From UBA4742 sp002403895 (GTDB lineage Bacteria > Actinomycetota > Acidimicrobiia > Acidimicrobiales > Acidimicrobilacustridaceae): 17,327 nucleotides of DNA. Under the pieces are notes generated by a model. That model did no database searches and was not told where the DNA came from. It saw only the letters and a list, made by a program, of their open reading frames with translations. Below, one piece after another: positions 1 to 8,813 of the stretch. The stretch is from positions 1-17,327 of the forward strand of contig DAISGD010000065.1 in assembly GCA_036823295.1 (NCBI GenBank), in the 5' to 3' direction. Position numbers and translations under genes: made by a program. The number at the start of each line of letters is the position of its first letter. Position 1 is the stretch's first letter.

Positions 1-374
1 AGCTCGATCTCGTTGCCGTCGGGATCGAGGATGTAGAGGCTGTGGGTCACGGTGTGGTCCGACGCCCCCGAGATCTGCACGCCGGCGGCCTGGACGCGGG
101 CCCGCGCCTCACGCAGCTCGTCGTCGGTGTCGCCCACCTTCAGCCCGAAGTGGTAGAGGCCGATGCGACGGCCCTGAGGGATGGGAGCGGCGTCGGGGCC
201 CACCTCGATCAGCAACAACTCGTGGTGGGTGCGGCCGCTGGAGAAGGCGGCGGCGGGCATGCCCGGCACCTCGGGGCTGACCTGCTTCCAGCCGAGCACG
301 TCGCGATAGAAAGCGACGGACTGCTCCAAGTCTCGTACGTAGAGCACCAGATGGCCGAGTTCCTTGATTTCCAT
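1..374 (-). CDS. VOC (glyoxalase/dioxygenase fold) protein, 3' end cut by window edge
   Basis: The minus strand reads from an ATG at 374 and is still open at base 1, so at least 124 residues are present and the C-terminus is missing. The start MEIKELGHLVLYVRDLEQSV and the later YHFGLKVGDTDDEL and LDPDGNEIE segments are typical of the vicinal oxygen chelate fold. Candidate metal ligands are H8, a His in the THHELLLIE strand (residues 49-57), H75 and E122. Family members act on methylglyoxal-glutathione adducts, aromatic diols or antibiotics such as fosfomycin and bleomycin; nothing here picks one substrate. The gene is divergent from a MarR regulator and shares a palindromic operator with it, so MarR very likely controls it. 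No Shine-Dalgarno sequence is visible; a TAGACT hexamer 6 nt upstream of the ATG suggests a leaderless mRNA. Confidence 0.85.
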   Translation of the reverse strand, partial: MEIKELGHLVLYVRDLEQSVAFYRDVLGWKQVSPEVPGMPAAAFSSGRTHHELLLIEVGPDAAPIPQGRRIGLYHFGLKVGDTDDELREARARVQAAGVQISGASDHTVTHSLYILDPDGNEIE

Positions 375-380
375 GGTTTC

Positions 381-409
381 AGTCTATGCGGTTGTTGAGA
401 ATTCAACAA
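381..409 (-). promoter_or_regulatory. Inferred leaderless promoter of the VOC gene
   Basis: On the minus strand a TTGTTG hexamer (409 to 404) is followed after 17 nt by TAGACT (386 to 381), then 6 nt to the ATG at 374. This spacing puts the predicted transcription start at or next to the A of the ATG. The -35 hexamer lies inside the inverted repeat at 390-411, so a bound MarR dimer would block it. This is inferred from sequence pattern only. Confidence 0.5.
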
Positions 410-411
410 CC
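390..411. promoter_or_regulatory. MarR-type operator (9-bp perfect inverted repeat)
   Basis: The arms GGTTGTTGA (390-398) and TCAACAACC (403-411) are perfect reverse complements separated by GAAT. The TTGTTGA-N4-TCAACAA core is close to the classic binding pattern of MarR-family dimers. It lies midway between the divergent starts of the VOC gene (374) and the MarR gene (437) and overlaps the inferred -35 elements of both. Autorepression together with control of the VOC gene is the natural reading; it is inference from position and symmetry. Confidence 0.8.
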
Positions 412-430
412 GTCAATCTGTTGCTACAGT
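402..430 (+). promoter_or_regulatory. Inferred leaderless promoter of marR
   Basis: TTCAAC (402-407) is followed by 17 nt and TACAGT (425-430). TG at 422-423 makes an extended -10 (TGCTACAGT). Six nt separate the hexamer from the ATG at 437, so transcription should begin at about the start codon. GGGGAG at 431-436 touches the ATG and is too close to act as a ribosome binding site. The -35 lies within the operator's right half-site. Confidence 0.5.
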
Positions 431-436
431 GGGGAG

Positions 437-913
437 ATGAGCGAGCCGCGCTGGTTGACCGACGACGAACAAGCCACCTGGCGGGCTTACCTACGGGCCA
501 CCCATTTGCTCACTGTGCAGCTCGGGGGCGAGCTCCAGCGGAACTCAGGGCTGTCGCACGCCGACTACCAGATCCTGGTGCAGCTCTCGGAGGCTGCGGA
601 CCGACGGCTGCGCATGAGTGAGCTGGCCACGTCCACCCAGTCGTCGCGCAGCCGGCTGTCCCACGCCGTGGCCCGCCTGGAGCGCGCCGGCTGGGTCGTG
701 CGCGAGAGCTGCCCCACCGACAGGCGGGGGGCGTTCGCCGTGCTCACCGACACCGGGTTAGCCACGTTGGCCGCCGCTGCCCCCGGGCACGTCGATGGGG
801 TGCGTACCCACCTGTTCGATCAGCTCACGCCCGACCAGATCCACCAGCTGCGCCAGGTATCCGAGGCCGTCGCCGGCCACCTCGAGCCACTGGTGGACGC
901 CGTCGACGCCTAG
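437..913 (+). CDS. MarR family transcriptional regulator
   Basis: This 158-residue protein has the MarR winged helix-turn-helix layout. A dimerisation helix occupies roughly residues 10-40, and RMSELATSTQSSRSRLSHAV forms the helix-turn-helix at about residues 59-78. The wing carries the hallmark PTDRRGAFAVLTDTG. An ATG at 386 is also open in frame, but the segment it adds runs through the operator and promoter and has no family similarity, so 437 is preferred. Family members are usually repressors released by phenolic or other small ligands or by oxidation. The protein has one Cys, at about residue 92 in ESCPTDRR beside the wing. The shared palindrome at 390-411 implies autoregulation and control of the divergent VOC gene. 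The ligand is unknown. Confidence 0.9.
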   Translation: MSEPRWLTDDEQATWRAYLRATHLLTVQLGGELQRNSGLSHADYQILVQLSEAADRRLRMSELATSTQSSRSRLSHAVARLERAGWVVRESCPTDRRGAFAVLTDTGLATLAAAAPGHVDGVRTHLFDQLTPDQIHQLRQVSEAVAGHLEPLVDAVDA

Positions 914-916
914 CAT
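911..916 (+). promoter_or_regulatory. Candidate -10 element for the PAP2 gene, overlapping the marR stop
   Basis: TAGCAT fits the TANNNT pattern and includes the TAG stop codon of marR. It lies 7 nt before the ATG at 924, which has no Shine-Dalgarno sequence. The same arrangement recurs elsewhere in the window. I see no convincing -35 element, so the promoter may be weak, or the gene may simply be read through from marR. Confidence 0.35.
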
Positions 917-923
917 CTCGTCC

Positions 924-1766
924 ATGTGGTTGCCGTGGCCTCCGGCGCTGGCCCTCGTCGTCGTGCTGGTGGCGTTCGTCGTGGCATCCCGTGGTTCCGC
1001 CGACCGGCACCTCACCGTGGCCCGGGCCTTCGCCGGGGAGATCGCCCTGATCCTCGCCCTCTACGCGCTGTGGCGCTACGCCGGGGGCATCTCGGTCATG
1101 AAGGTGGATCACGCTCTCGACCGGGGCCGGGCCGTGTGGGACCTGGAACAGCGGCTGCACCTCCCCAGCGAGCTGGCCCTCCAGCGCGCCGTGCTGGGTC
1201 ATCCGGTGCTCGTCCAGGCGGCCAACCGCTACTACGCCGTCATGCACGTGCCCACTCTCATCGCTCTGCTGATCTGGGCCTTCGTCTGGCACCGCGACCG
1301 CTACCCGCTGGTGCGCAACACCCTGGCCCTGGTGACCGGCGCCTGCCTGGTGATCCAGCTCGTGCCGGTGGCCCCGCCCCGCATGTTCCCCGCCCTGGGG
1401 TTCGTGGACACCGCCCACCTCTACGGCCAGTCCGTCTATGGCGCGGTGGGCACCGGCATCAGCGATCAGCTCTCGGCCATGCCCTCGGTGCACGTCGCGT
1501 GGGCGGTGCTGGTCGGCCTGGCCGTCGTGCTGTTCAGCACCAGCCGTTGGCGGTGGCTGGTCGTGGCGCACCCGGTGCTCACCATCTTGGTGGTGGCCAT
1601 TACCGCCAACCACTGGTGGCTCGACGGCGTGGTGGCCGTCGGTTTGCTGGTGGCGGCGGCCGCGCTGCACGTCGGGGTGACCCGGGGGATGGCCCGATGG
1701 GGTCGCTCGGCACGCCCTCAGCCGGTGAGCGAGACTCCGGTACCGGCCTTGGCCACCAGCCGGTAA
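924..1766 (+). CDS. PAP2-superfamily membrane phosphatase / inositolphosphotransferase-like protein
   Basis: This 280-residue integral membrane protein has hydrophobic helices near residues 5-22, 36-53, 108-122, 133-150, 190-206, 211-227 and 234-252. The C-terminal half carries the PAP2 active-site pattern: SAMPSVHVAW (His190) and TANHWWLD (His230, Asp234), with an upstream APPRMF segment. This form resembles the Aur1/Ipt1-like PAP2 subfamily rather than the soluble acid phosphatases. Members move or remove phosphate on lipid or polyprenyl substrates at the membrane. The ATG at 924, 10 nt after the marR stop, is chosen because an open frame from 795 would run through marR without family similarity. 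Whether MarR also controls it depends on read-through. Its lipid substrate cannot be told from the sequence. Confidence 0.82.
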   Translation: MWLPWPPALALVVVLVAFVVASRGSADRHLTVARAFAGEIALILALYALWRYAGGISVMKVDHALDRGRAVWDLEQRLHLPSELALQRAVLGHPVLVQAANRYYAVMHVPTLIALLIWAFVWHRDRYPLVRNTLALVTGACLVIQLVPVAPPRMFPALGFVDTAHLYGQSVYGAVGTGISDQLSAMPSVHVAWAVLVGLAVVLFSTSRWRWLVVAHPVLTILVVAITANHWWLDGVVAVGLLVAAAALHVGVTRGMARWGRSARPQPVSETPVPALATSR

Positions 1767-1777
1767 GACCGGCCAGC

Positions 1778-2482
1778 TCACACCACGACGACGGCGTATC
1801 GGCCGTGGGCATCGATGCGGTGGTCGAAGGGCTGCGCAAGCTGCCCGATACCCAGGTCACGGTGGTCGCTCCGGCCACGAACGAGAGCGGCAGCGGGGGC
1901 AAGACGACTTCGGGCCCGCTCACCGTCACCGATGCCACCACGGCCAGCGGCTACCCGGCCAAGGCGGTGGCCGGCTATCCGGCCGACACCATCATCTGGG
2001 CCATCGACGATCACGGCATCGACTTCACCCCGGACCTGGTCGTGTCGGGCATCAACTTCGGCCAGAACCTCGGTCCTGTCACCGACATCTCGGGAACGGT
2101 GGGTGCGGCGCGGGCCGCGGGGGCCCGCAACATCCCGGCGCTGGCCTCGAGCCAGGGCCTGGGCAATCCGCCCGACTATCCCGACGGCGTCACCGCGGTG
2201 CTGGCCTGGGTGGCGGCCCATCGGAGCGCGCTCATCAGCGGTGGGGCGACGACGCCGGTCCTGCTGGAGAACCTCAACGTCCCCACCTGCACGGCCGGCG
2301 CGCCGCGGGCCACGGTGACCGTCCCGGTGGCCACCGACCTTGGGGGCCGTGACTACAACAAGGTCGACTGCACCTCGACGGCGACCAGTCCCAACGACGA
2401 CATCACCGGGTTCGCCGAGGGCTTCATCACCCGGTCAACGCTCGATCCCACCTCCACCACGGGGACGACCCAAACCCCTTGA
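1778..2482 (+). pseudogene. surE: SurE-type 5'/3'-nucleotidase, 5'-truncated
   Basis: The frame beginning about 12 nt after the PAP2 stop matches the SurE family through HHDDGVSAVGIDAVVEGL, VVAPATNESGSGG, PDLVVSGINFGQNLG and ISGTVGAARAA. SurE is a metal-dependent phosphatase acting on nucleoside 5'/3'-monophosphates. Normally the N-terminus is a beta strand ending in TNDDG, whose two Asp bind the metal, and exported versions carry a signal peptide before it. Here only HHDDG remains: the strand, the Asn, any signal peptide and any in-frame ATG are absent. The first usable start, GTG at 1805, lies after the Asp pair. Two Cys codons (2288-2290 and 2369-2371) suggest the ancestor was exported. 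The frame is also open upstream, but only as a shadow of PAP2. Probably a decayed gene; an assembly deletion is the alternative. Confidence 0.65.
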
Positions 2483-2504
2483 CCCGGCGATAATCCGCCG
2501 GGTC
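2481..2504. terminator. Hairpin terminator between convergent genes
   Basis: GACCCGGCG (2481-2489) and CGCCGGGTC (2496-2504) form a perfect 9-bp stem with a six-base loop. The stem overlaps the last bases of the surE frame's stop codon and lies between convergent genes, so it could end transcription from both sides. There is no T tract, as is common in high-GC actinobacteria. Confidence 0.6.
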
Positions 2505-2560
2505 GGCTCCGCCATGCGGGTGCCATCCTCGGGGCTGCTCCGCCTGGCGGCTGCGCAGCG

Positions 2561-3097
2561 TCAACGCGCTCCCGGGAAGCCCTCGACGCCCGGCTCGCGC
2601 TGGACCCGTAGCGACTTCAGCACGCCGGCGATCATCACGTAGTGCCCCACCAGCATGGGAAGCTCGATGAGCTGTTTGGTGTCGAACCGGTCGGCCAGCG
2701 CGGCCCACGTCGGGTCGGTGATGTCCCGGTCGGTGCACAGCTCGTCGCAGGCCCGCAGCACCAGCGCGTCGTCGGCGGACCATCCCGCGGCGTCGGGACC
2801 CTCGCTCACCCGGACGATCTCGTCGTCGGCGAGGCCGGCCTCGCGGCCGATGCGGGCGTGCTGGCCCCACTCGTAGTCGCTGACGGCGTTCCACGCGGTG
2901 CGCAGGATGAGGAGCTCCCGGGTGCGGGCGTCGAGAGCGCCGCCCTGCAGCAACTTGCCGCCGAAGGGGAGCCACTTGCGCGTGAGGCCGGGGTTGTTGG
3001 CCAGCGTCGCGAAGATGTTCATGTTCACGAACTGGGCCAGATCCTCCGGCGCGTTGGCGGGATCGATGGGGGCGATGCGAGGCGTGGTGTCGGACAT
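2561..3097 (-). CDS. Carboxymuconolactone decarboxylase (CMD/AhpD-like) family protein
   Basis: The 178-residue frame matches the CMD fold, with the signature ELLILRTAWNAVSDYEWGQH at about residues 61-80. E61, E76 and H80 are the conserved acid and His positions. The CxxC pair of true AhpD peroxidase partners is absent, so it belongs with the CxxC-less group (gamma-carboxymuconolactone decarboxylase-like or uncharacterised). An upstream ATG at 3133 adds 12 residues with no family similarity. It would also place a consensus TTGACA of the divergent promoter inside the gene, so 3097 is preferred, with modest certainty. A TACACC hexamer 6 nt before 3097 is a weak -10 candidate. The gene is divergent from the molybdopterin oxidoreductase, so the two may be co-controlled. 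The substrate is unknown. Confidence 0.82.
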   Translation of the reverse strand: MSDTTPRIAPIDPANAPEDLAQFVNMNIFATLANNPGLTRKWLPFGGKLLQGGALDARTRELLILRTAWNAVSDYEWGQHARIGREAGLADDEIVRVSEGPDAAGWSADDALVLRACDELCTDRDITDPTWAALADRFDTKQLIELPMLVGHYVMIAGVLKSLRVQREPGVEGFPGAR

Positions 3098-3122
3098 GAC
3101 CCCGGTGTAGCCGATGTCACCG

Positions 3123-3151
3123 TTGACAGTCATGGAGACACAGGGTTCACT
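3123..3151 (+). promoter_or_regulatory. Candidate promoter of the molybdopterin oxidoreductase operon
   Basis: A perfect -35 consensus TTGACA (3123-3128) is followed by 17 nt and a weak -10, TTCACT (3146-3151). Transcription would start near 3158 and leave a leader of about 22 nt holding the GAGGGGGG ribosome binding site (3170-3177). The -10 is poor, so an activator may be needed. Confidence 0.35.
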
Positions 3152-3159
3152 ACTTGAAC
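3145..3159. promoter_or_regulatory. Candidate operator, short inverted repeat
   Basis: GTTCA (3145-3149) and TGAAC (3155-3159) are inverted repeats around CTACT. They overlap the inferred -10 and start region of the molybdopterin oxidoreductase operon and sit in the divergent gap. It could bind the HxlR regulator encoded at the end of that operon. Five-bp arms are short, so chance is possible. Confidence 0.3.
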
Positions 3160-3180
3160 TGAGTCCTACGAGGGGGGATC

Positions 3181-5502
<2,322 letters not shown>

Positions 5503-5512
5503 GGTCGATCTG

Positions 5513-5737
5513 ATGGGCCCGGACGACTGGATCGCCACCTTCGCCGCGTCGCTGGGGGTCCAGCCGCCGGACGCCGCCACGGTCGAGACCCTGCTCGAGC
5601 TGGCTGGCACCGCGGCCCACGCGTCGGAGCGGACGGCCGCGCCCATCGCCTGTTACCTGGTGGGCCAGGCCGGCCTCGATCCCTCGACGGCCCTTCAGCG
5701 GGCCGAGGCCGTGCAGAAACCGGTCGGGGAGGACTGA
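5513..5737 (+). CDS. DUF6457-type small protein
   Basis: This acidic 74-residue protein begins MGPDDWIATFAASLGVQPPD and has a central helix pair, LLELAGTAAHASERTAAPIA followed by CYLVGQAGLD. The pattern fits, from memory, DUF6457, a domain often fused to or encoded beside the molybdenum cofactor guanylyltransferase MobA and FdhD in actinobacteria. It starts 10 nt after the oxidoreductase stop with GAGGTCG at 5501-5507 as ribosome binding site and ends 6 nt before the HxlR gene, so it is cotranscribed. A role in maturation or cofactor supply of the neighbouring molybdoenzyme is inferred from context. No catalytic motif is visible. Confidence 0.72.
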   Translation: MGPDDWIATFAASLGVQPPDAATVETLLELAGTAAHASERTAAPIACYLVGQAGLDPSTALQRAEAVQKPVGED

Positions 5738-5743
5738 GCGGCC

Positions 5744-6214
5744 ATGCGTCGGACGCGCTTCGACGAGTGGCCGTGCCCCATCGCCCGCACCACCGACCTC
5801 ATCGGGGACTGGTGGACGCCGCTGGTGTTGCGCGACGCCTTCGCCGGGTGCCGCCGCTTCGAGCAGTTTCAGGAATCGTTGGGCATCCCCCGCGCCGTGC
5901 TGGCCGCTCGACTCGACCGGCTGGTCGACGAGGGCCTCATGGAGAGGCGCCGCTATGAGGAGCACCCGCCCCGCTACGAGTATCGGCTGACGGCCAAGGG
6001 CCGGGCGTTCTGGGACGTCCTGGCCGCCATGTGGCGCTGGGGTGAGGACTGGTTGTGGGAAGATGGCGCCGAGCCGCCGCTCATGCTCGCCGATCGCGAG
6101 ACCGGCCGGGAGGTGCGCCCCGTCATGGTGGACGAGACCACCGGCGAGCGCCTCGACGTGCGCACCATCCGCATCCGCTCTAGGCGCGGGGCCCGACGCG
6201 CAGCGGGAGCGTGA
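5744..6214 (+). CDS. HxlR family winged helix-turn-helix regulator
   Basis: The 156-residue protein has the full HxlR signature: WPCPIARTTDLIGDWWTPLV at residues 9-28, then RRFEQFQESLGIPRAVLAAR as the recognition helices and RYEYRLTAKGRAFWDVL in the wing and dimer helix. C11 sits where HxlR-family sensors such as HypR and YodB keep a reactive N-terminal Cys. The C-terminal tail of about 50 residues (EDGAEPPLMLADRETGREV onward) resembles extensions common in actinobacterial members. It is the last gene of the molybdopterin oxidoreductase operon, 6 nt after the DUF6457 gene, so it probably controls that operon. Its last 35 nt overlap the 3' end of the convergent P450 gene. The inducer is unknown; reactive aldehydes or oxidants are possible from family precedent. 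Confidence 0.9.
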   Translation: MRRTRFDEWPCPIARTTDLIGDWWTPLVLRDAFAGCRRFEQFQESLGIPRAVLAARLDRLVDEGLMERRRYEEHPPRYEYRLTAKGRAFWDVLAAMWRWGEDWLWEDGAEPPLMLADRETGREVRPVMVDETTGERLDVRTIRIRSRRGARRAAGA

Positions 6215-7397
6215 TCGGCCCGTAGAGGCTGGTGAAGTCGCGCATGGTCGGTTCGCCCGCCAGTTCGACGGTTGCCCACCGCTCAGCCAGCAACGCCAGG
6301 CCCTCGGTGAGCTCGGCCCGAGCCAGGCTGGCGCCGAGGCAGTAGTGCGGCCCGCTGCCGAAGGCCAGGTGTTGGAACGTGCCTCGATCGGCGGTGATGT
6401 CGAAGCGGTTGGGCTCGACCACGTGGGCGGGGTCACGGTTGGCGGCGCCGCTGATCAACCCCACGGCCGTCCCTACGGGGAACGTCACGTCGCGGAACGT
6501 GAACTCCTCGGCCACGATGCGAGGGTTGGCTCCGACCGTCGGCTCGAAGCGCAGGACCTCGTCCACCGCGGCGGGCACCAGCGATGGATCGTTCACGACC
6601 AAGCTCCACTGGTCGGGGTGTTGGGCGAACAACAACATGGCCAACCCCAGTTCGTTGCGAGTGGTGTCGCTGCCGGCCACGAGGAGTGCCGTGACCAGGT
6701 CGACCACCTCCTGATGCGAGACCCGGTCGCCCTCGGCCTCGATGGCCAGGAGGGCGGAGATGAGGTCATCGCCGGGGCCCGCCTGGCGCTCGGCCACGAG
6801 CGCCTCGATGTAGACGGTCATGGCGTCGATGGCGGCCTCGATCTCGACCAGGTTCTCGGCCACGTTGAAGCTGCCCTGCTTCAGGATCGAGGTGGCCCAG
6901 GCGCTGAACTGGGGCCAGTCGTCGTCGGGGGCACCCACCAGGGCGCAGATCATGACGACCGGGTACTGCTCGGCCACCTCGGTCATGAACTCGATGGGGC
7001 GGTCGAGGTCGAGGGCGTCGAGCTTGTCGGCCAGCCAGGTCCGCATGACCGGGCGCAGGCGCTCGATGGCCCGGGGGGTGAAGGCCCGGGCCACGAGCCC
7101 CCGCAGGCGCGTGTGCGGCTCACCCTCCAGCGACAGGATGATCCGACTGGACTGGTCGTGCAGCGTCCCCTCGTTGATGCCCTGCAGGTCGAGGAGGGCG
7201 GGGCCCATGGTGTGCAGCCCGGGCTCTTTCTGGAGGGCGCGCACCCCGTCGTGGTCGAGCACCGAGTGCCATACCGGCGTGCGCACCAACCAGTGACCGT
7301 CGGCCAACAGCTGGGCGGTCCGTTCCGGCAGGGTGGCGGCGACCTCGGGGTCGAAGATGTCCAGGAAGGGCACGTCCGCCTCGTCGATGGTGGGCAT
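6180..7397 (-). CDS. Cytochrome P450
   Basis: This 405-residue soluble bacterial P450 shows the I-helix AGSDTT (241-246) for oxygen activation, the ExxR pair E280/R283 in EVLRFEP, and the heme-binding loop FGSGPHYCLG with C353 as thiolate ligand. Length and motifs are complete. The ATG at 7397 has a strong GGAGGT ribosome binding site (7405-7410 on this strand) at 7-nt spacing. It needs ferredoxin and reductase partners, and none is encoded in the window. The gene is head to head with a second P450 from a different family across 113 bp, and its 3' end overlaps the HxlR gene by 35 nt. The CYP family and substrate cannot be fixed by eye. Confidence 0.95.
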   Translation of the reverse strand: MPTIDEADVPFLDIFDPEVAATLPERTAQLLADGHWLVRTPVWHSVLDHDGVRALQKEPGLHTMGPALLDLQGINEGTLHDQSSRIILSLEGEPHTRLRGLVARAFTPRAIERLRPVMRTWLADKLDALDLDRPIEFMTEVAEQYPVVMICALVGAPDDDWPQFSAWATSILKQGSFNVAENLVEIEAAIDAMTVYIEALVAERQAGPGDDLISALLAIEAEGDRVSHQEVVDLVTALLVAGSDTTRNELGLAMLLFAQHPDQWSLVVNDPSLVPAAVDEVLRFEPTVGANPRIVAEEFTFRDVTFPVGTAVGLISGAANRDPAHVVEPNRFDITADRGTFQHLAFGSGPHYCLGASLARAELTEGLALLAERWATVELAGEPTMRDFTSLYGPITLPLRVGPRA

Positions 7398-7455
7398 GGG
7401 CCGTACCTCCGGGTCGCTGAGCTCGGTGCGAACTCATGCTGGCACCCCGATGACC

Positions 7456-7485
7456 TTGCGACCCAATGCGTCCGGCTCGTACCGT
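7456..7485 (+). promoter_or_regulatory. Candidate promoter of the plus-strand P450
   Basis: TTGCGA (7456-7461) is followed by 18 nt and TACCGT (7480-7485), placing the start of transcription near 7492. That lies after the ATG at 7466 and before AGGGGGA (7501-7507) and GTG (7511), so it supports GTG as the real start of the P450. Confidence 0.4.
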
Positions 7486-7510
7486 GCTGCGCATCGACCC
7501 AGGGGGAACC

Positions 7511-8806
7511 GTGACCATCACGCCAGTCGCACCGCACACCGCTGACGAGACGCCCGAGCCGCTGGGTGTGTCGCTCGACTCGCTGGCGTGGGACGACCCC
7601 GACGCCTGGGTTGGCCTCGACCGGGAGTCAGTGTTCGCCGCCATGCGGGCCGAACGACCGGTGCTGTGGTGCGCCGAGCCCGAGATCCCCGGCTTTGGGA
7701 AGGGCCCCGGCTACTGGTCGCTGAGCCGCCACGCCGACGTCATGGAGGTCAGCCGCAACCCGCAGCGTTTCATCTCCGGGGCCGGGGTGAACATCCCCGA
7801 CATGCCCGTCGAGATCGCCGAGTTCTTCGGCTCCATGATCAGCATGGACGCCCCCCGCCACACCCGGCTGCGCCTCATCGTGAATCGGTCCTTCACCCCA
7901 CGCCAGGTGGCCCGCATCGAAGAACAGGTGCAGGCCAAGGCGGCCGCCATCATCGAGCGGGTGGCCGGGCTGGGGGAGTGCGACTTCGTGTCAGAGATCG
8001 CGGCCACCCTCCCGCTGGAGATCATCTGCGACATGATGGGCATCCCGCCCTCGCAGTACCACCGGGTGTTCGAGCTGACCAACATCATCCTCGGGGCCGG
8101 CGACGCCGAGTACACGCCGGATTTCATGGCCCTCATGAACGCCGCCGTCGAGCTGTCGCAGATGGCCCAGGAGATCGGCCGCGACCGCCTGGCCAAACCG
8201 ACCGACGACCTCACCAGCGCCCTCATGCACGCCGAAGTCGAGGGCGAAGACGGGGTGGTCCACCGCCTCACCGCCGAGGAATACGGCTCCTTCTTCATCT
8301 TGTTGGTGGCGGCCGGCAACGAGACGACCCGCAACGCCATCAGCCACGGCATGTACGCCCTCACCACCCACACCGACCAGCGGGCCCTTCTGGCCGAGGA
8401 CTTCGAGGCGCGCATTCCCGGCGCGGTGGAGGAGATCGTGCGGTGGGCGACACCGGTCATCCACTTCCGCCGCACCGCCACCGAGGACTGCGTGGTGGGC
8501 GGCCAGGAGATCGCCGCCGGGGACAAGGTCGTGATGTGGTTCAACTCGGCCAACCGCGACGCGGACATGTTCGTGGACCCGTACCGGTTCGACATCTTGC
8601 GCACGCCCAACGAGCACGTCGGCTTCGGCGCCGGCGGCCCCCACTTCTGCCTCGGCGCCAACCTGGCCCGCCGGGAGATCACGGTGATGTTCCGCGAGCT
8701 GCTGGCGCACCTGCCCGACATCGAGGTCACCGGCGAGCCCGAGTACTTGCAGTCGATCTTCATCCACGGCATCAAGCGCATGTCGTGCGCCTTCACCCCA
8801 CGCTGA
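7511..8806 (+). CDS. Cytochrome P450, CYP124/125/142-like
   Basis: A 431-residue P450 with I-helix AGNETT (268-273), ExxR pair E308/R311 (EEIVRW), and heme loop FGAGGPHFCLGANLARREI with C380. The segments FFGSMISMDAPRHTRLR and SIFIHGIKRM resemble the mycobacterial CYP124/CYP125/CYP142 group. Those enzymes hydroxylate the terminal carbon of sterol side chains and methyl-branched lipids; this assignment is by pattern memory. GTG 7511 is chosen because AGGGGGA lies 3 nt upstream and the inferred promoter starts transcription near 7492; ATG 7466 would add 15 residues. It is divergent from another P450 and ends 7 nt from the convergent SRPBCC gene. A lipid or sterol catabolic role is inferred; no beta-oxidation or redox-partner genes are in the window. 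Confidence 0.93.
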   Translation: MTITPVAPHTADETPEPLGVSLDSLAWDDPDAWVGLDRESVFAAMRAERPVLWCAEPEIPGFGKGPGYWSLSRHADVMEVSRNPQRFISGAGVNIPDMPVEIAEFFGSMISMDAPRHTRLRLIVNRSFTPRQVARIEEQVQAKAAAIIERVAGLGECDFVSEIAATLPLEIICDMMGIPPSQYHRVFELTNIILGAGDAEYTPDFMALMNAAVELSQMAQEIGRDRLAKPTDDLTSALMHAEVEGEDGVVHRLTAEEYGSFFILLVAAGNETTRNAISHGMYALTTHTDQRALLAEDFEARIPGAVEEIVRWATPVIHFRRTATEDCVVGGQEIAAGDKVVMWFNSANRDADMFVDPYRFDILRTPNEHVGFGAGGPHFCLGANLARREITVMFRELLAHLPDIEVTGEPEYLQSIFIHGIKRMSCAFTPR

Positions 8807-8813
8807 ATGCGGG

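Noticed and set aside
399..404. GAATTC as a separate 6-bp palindrome inside the MarR operator.
   Set aside because: It is off-centre relative to the 9-bp repeat and does not extend; the 9-4-9 repeat explains the symmetry better.
926..2482. A single 518-residue frame that could be a PAP2-SurE-like fusion protein.
   Set aside because: The first 280 or so codons are the out-of-frame shadow of PAP2, with Arg/Gly/Pro-rich low-complexity sequence. Only the part from about 1781 has homology.
3133..3133. ATG at 3133 as the start of the CMD family gene.
   Set aside because: The extra 12 residues match nothing in the family, no ribosome binding site precedes it, and it would put the TTGACA -35 of the divergent operon within the gene. 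It is still possible.
6042..7514. A 490-residue plus-strand frame across the minus-strand P450.
   Set aside because: It is a shadow of the P450 gene, with no motif. The P450 has complete I-helix, ExxR and heme motifs and a good ribosome binding site.
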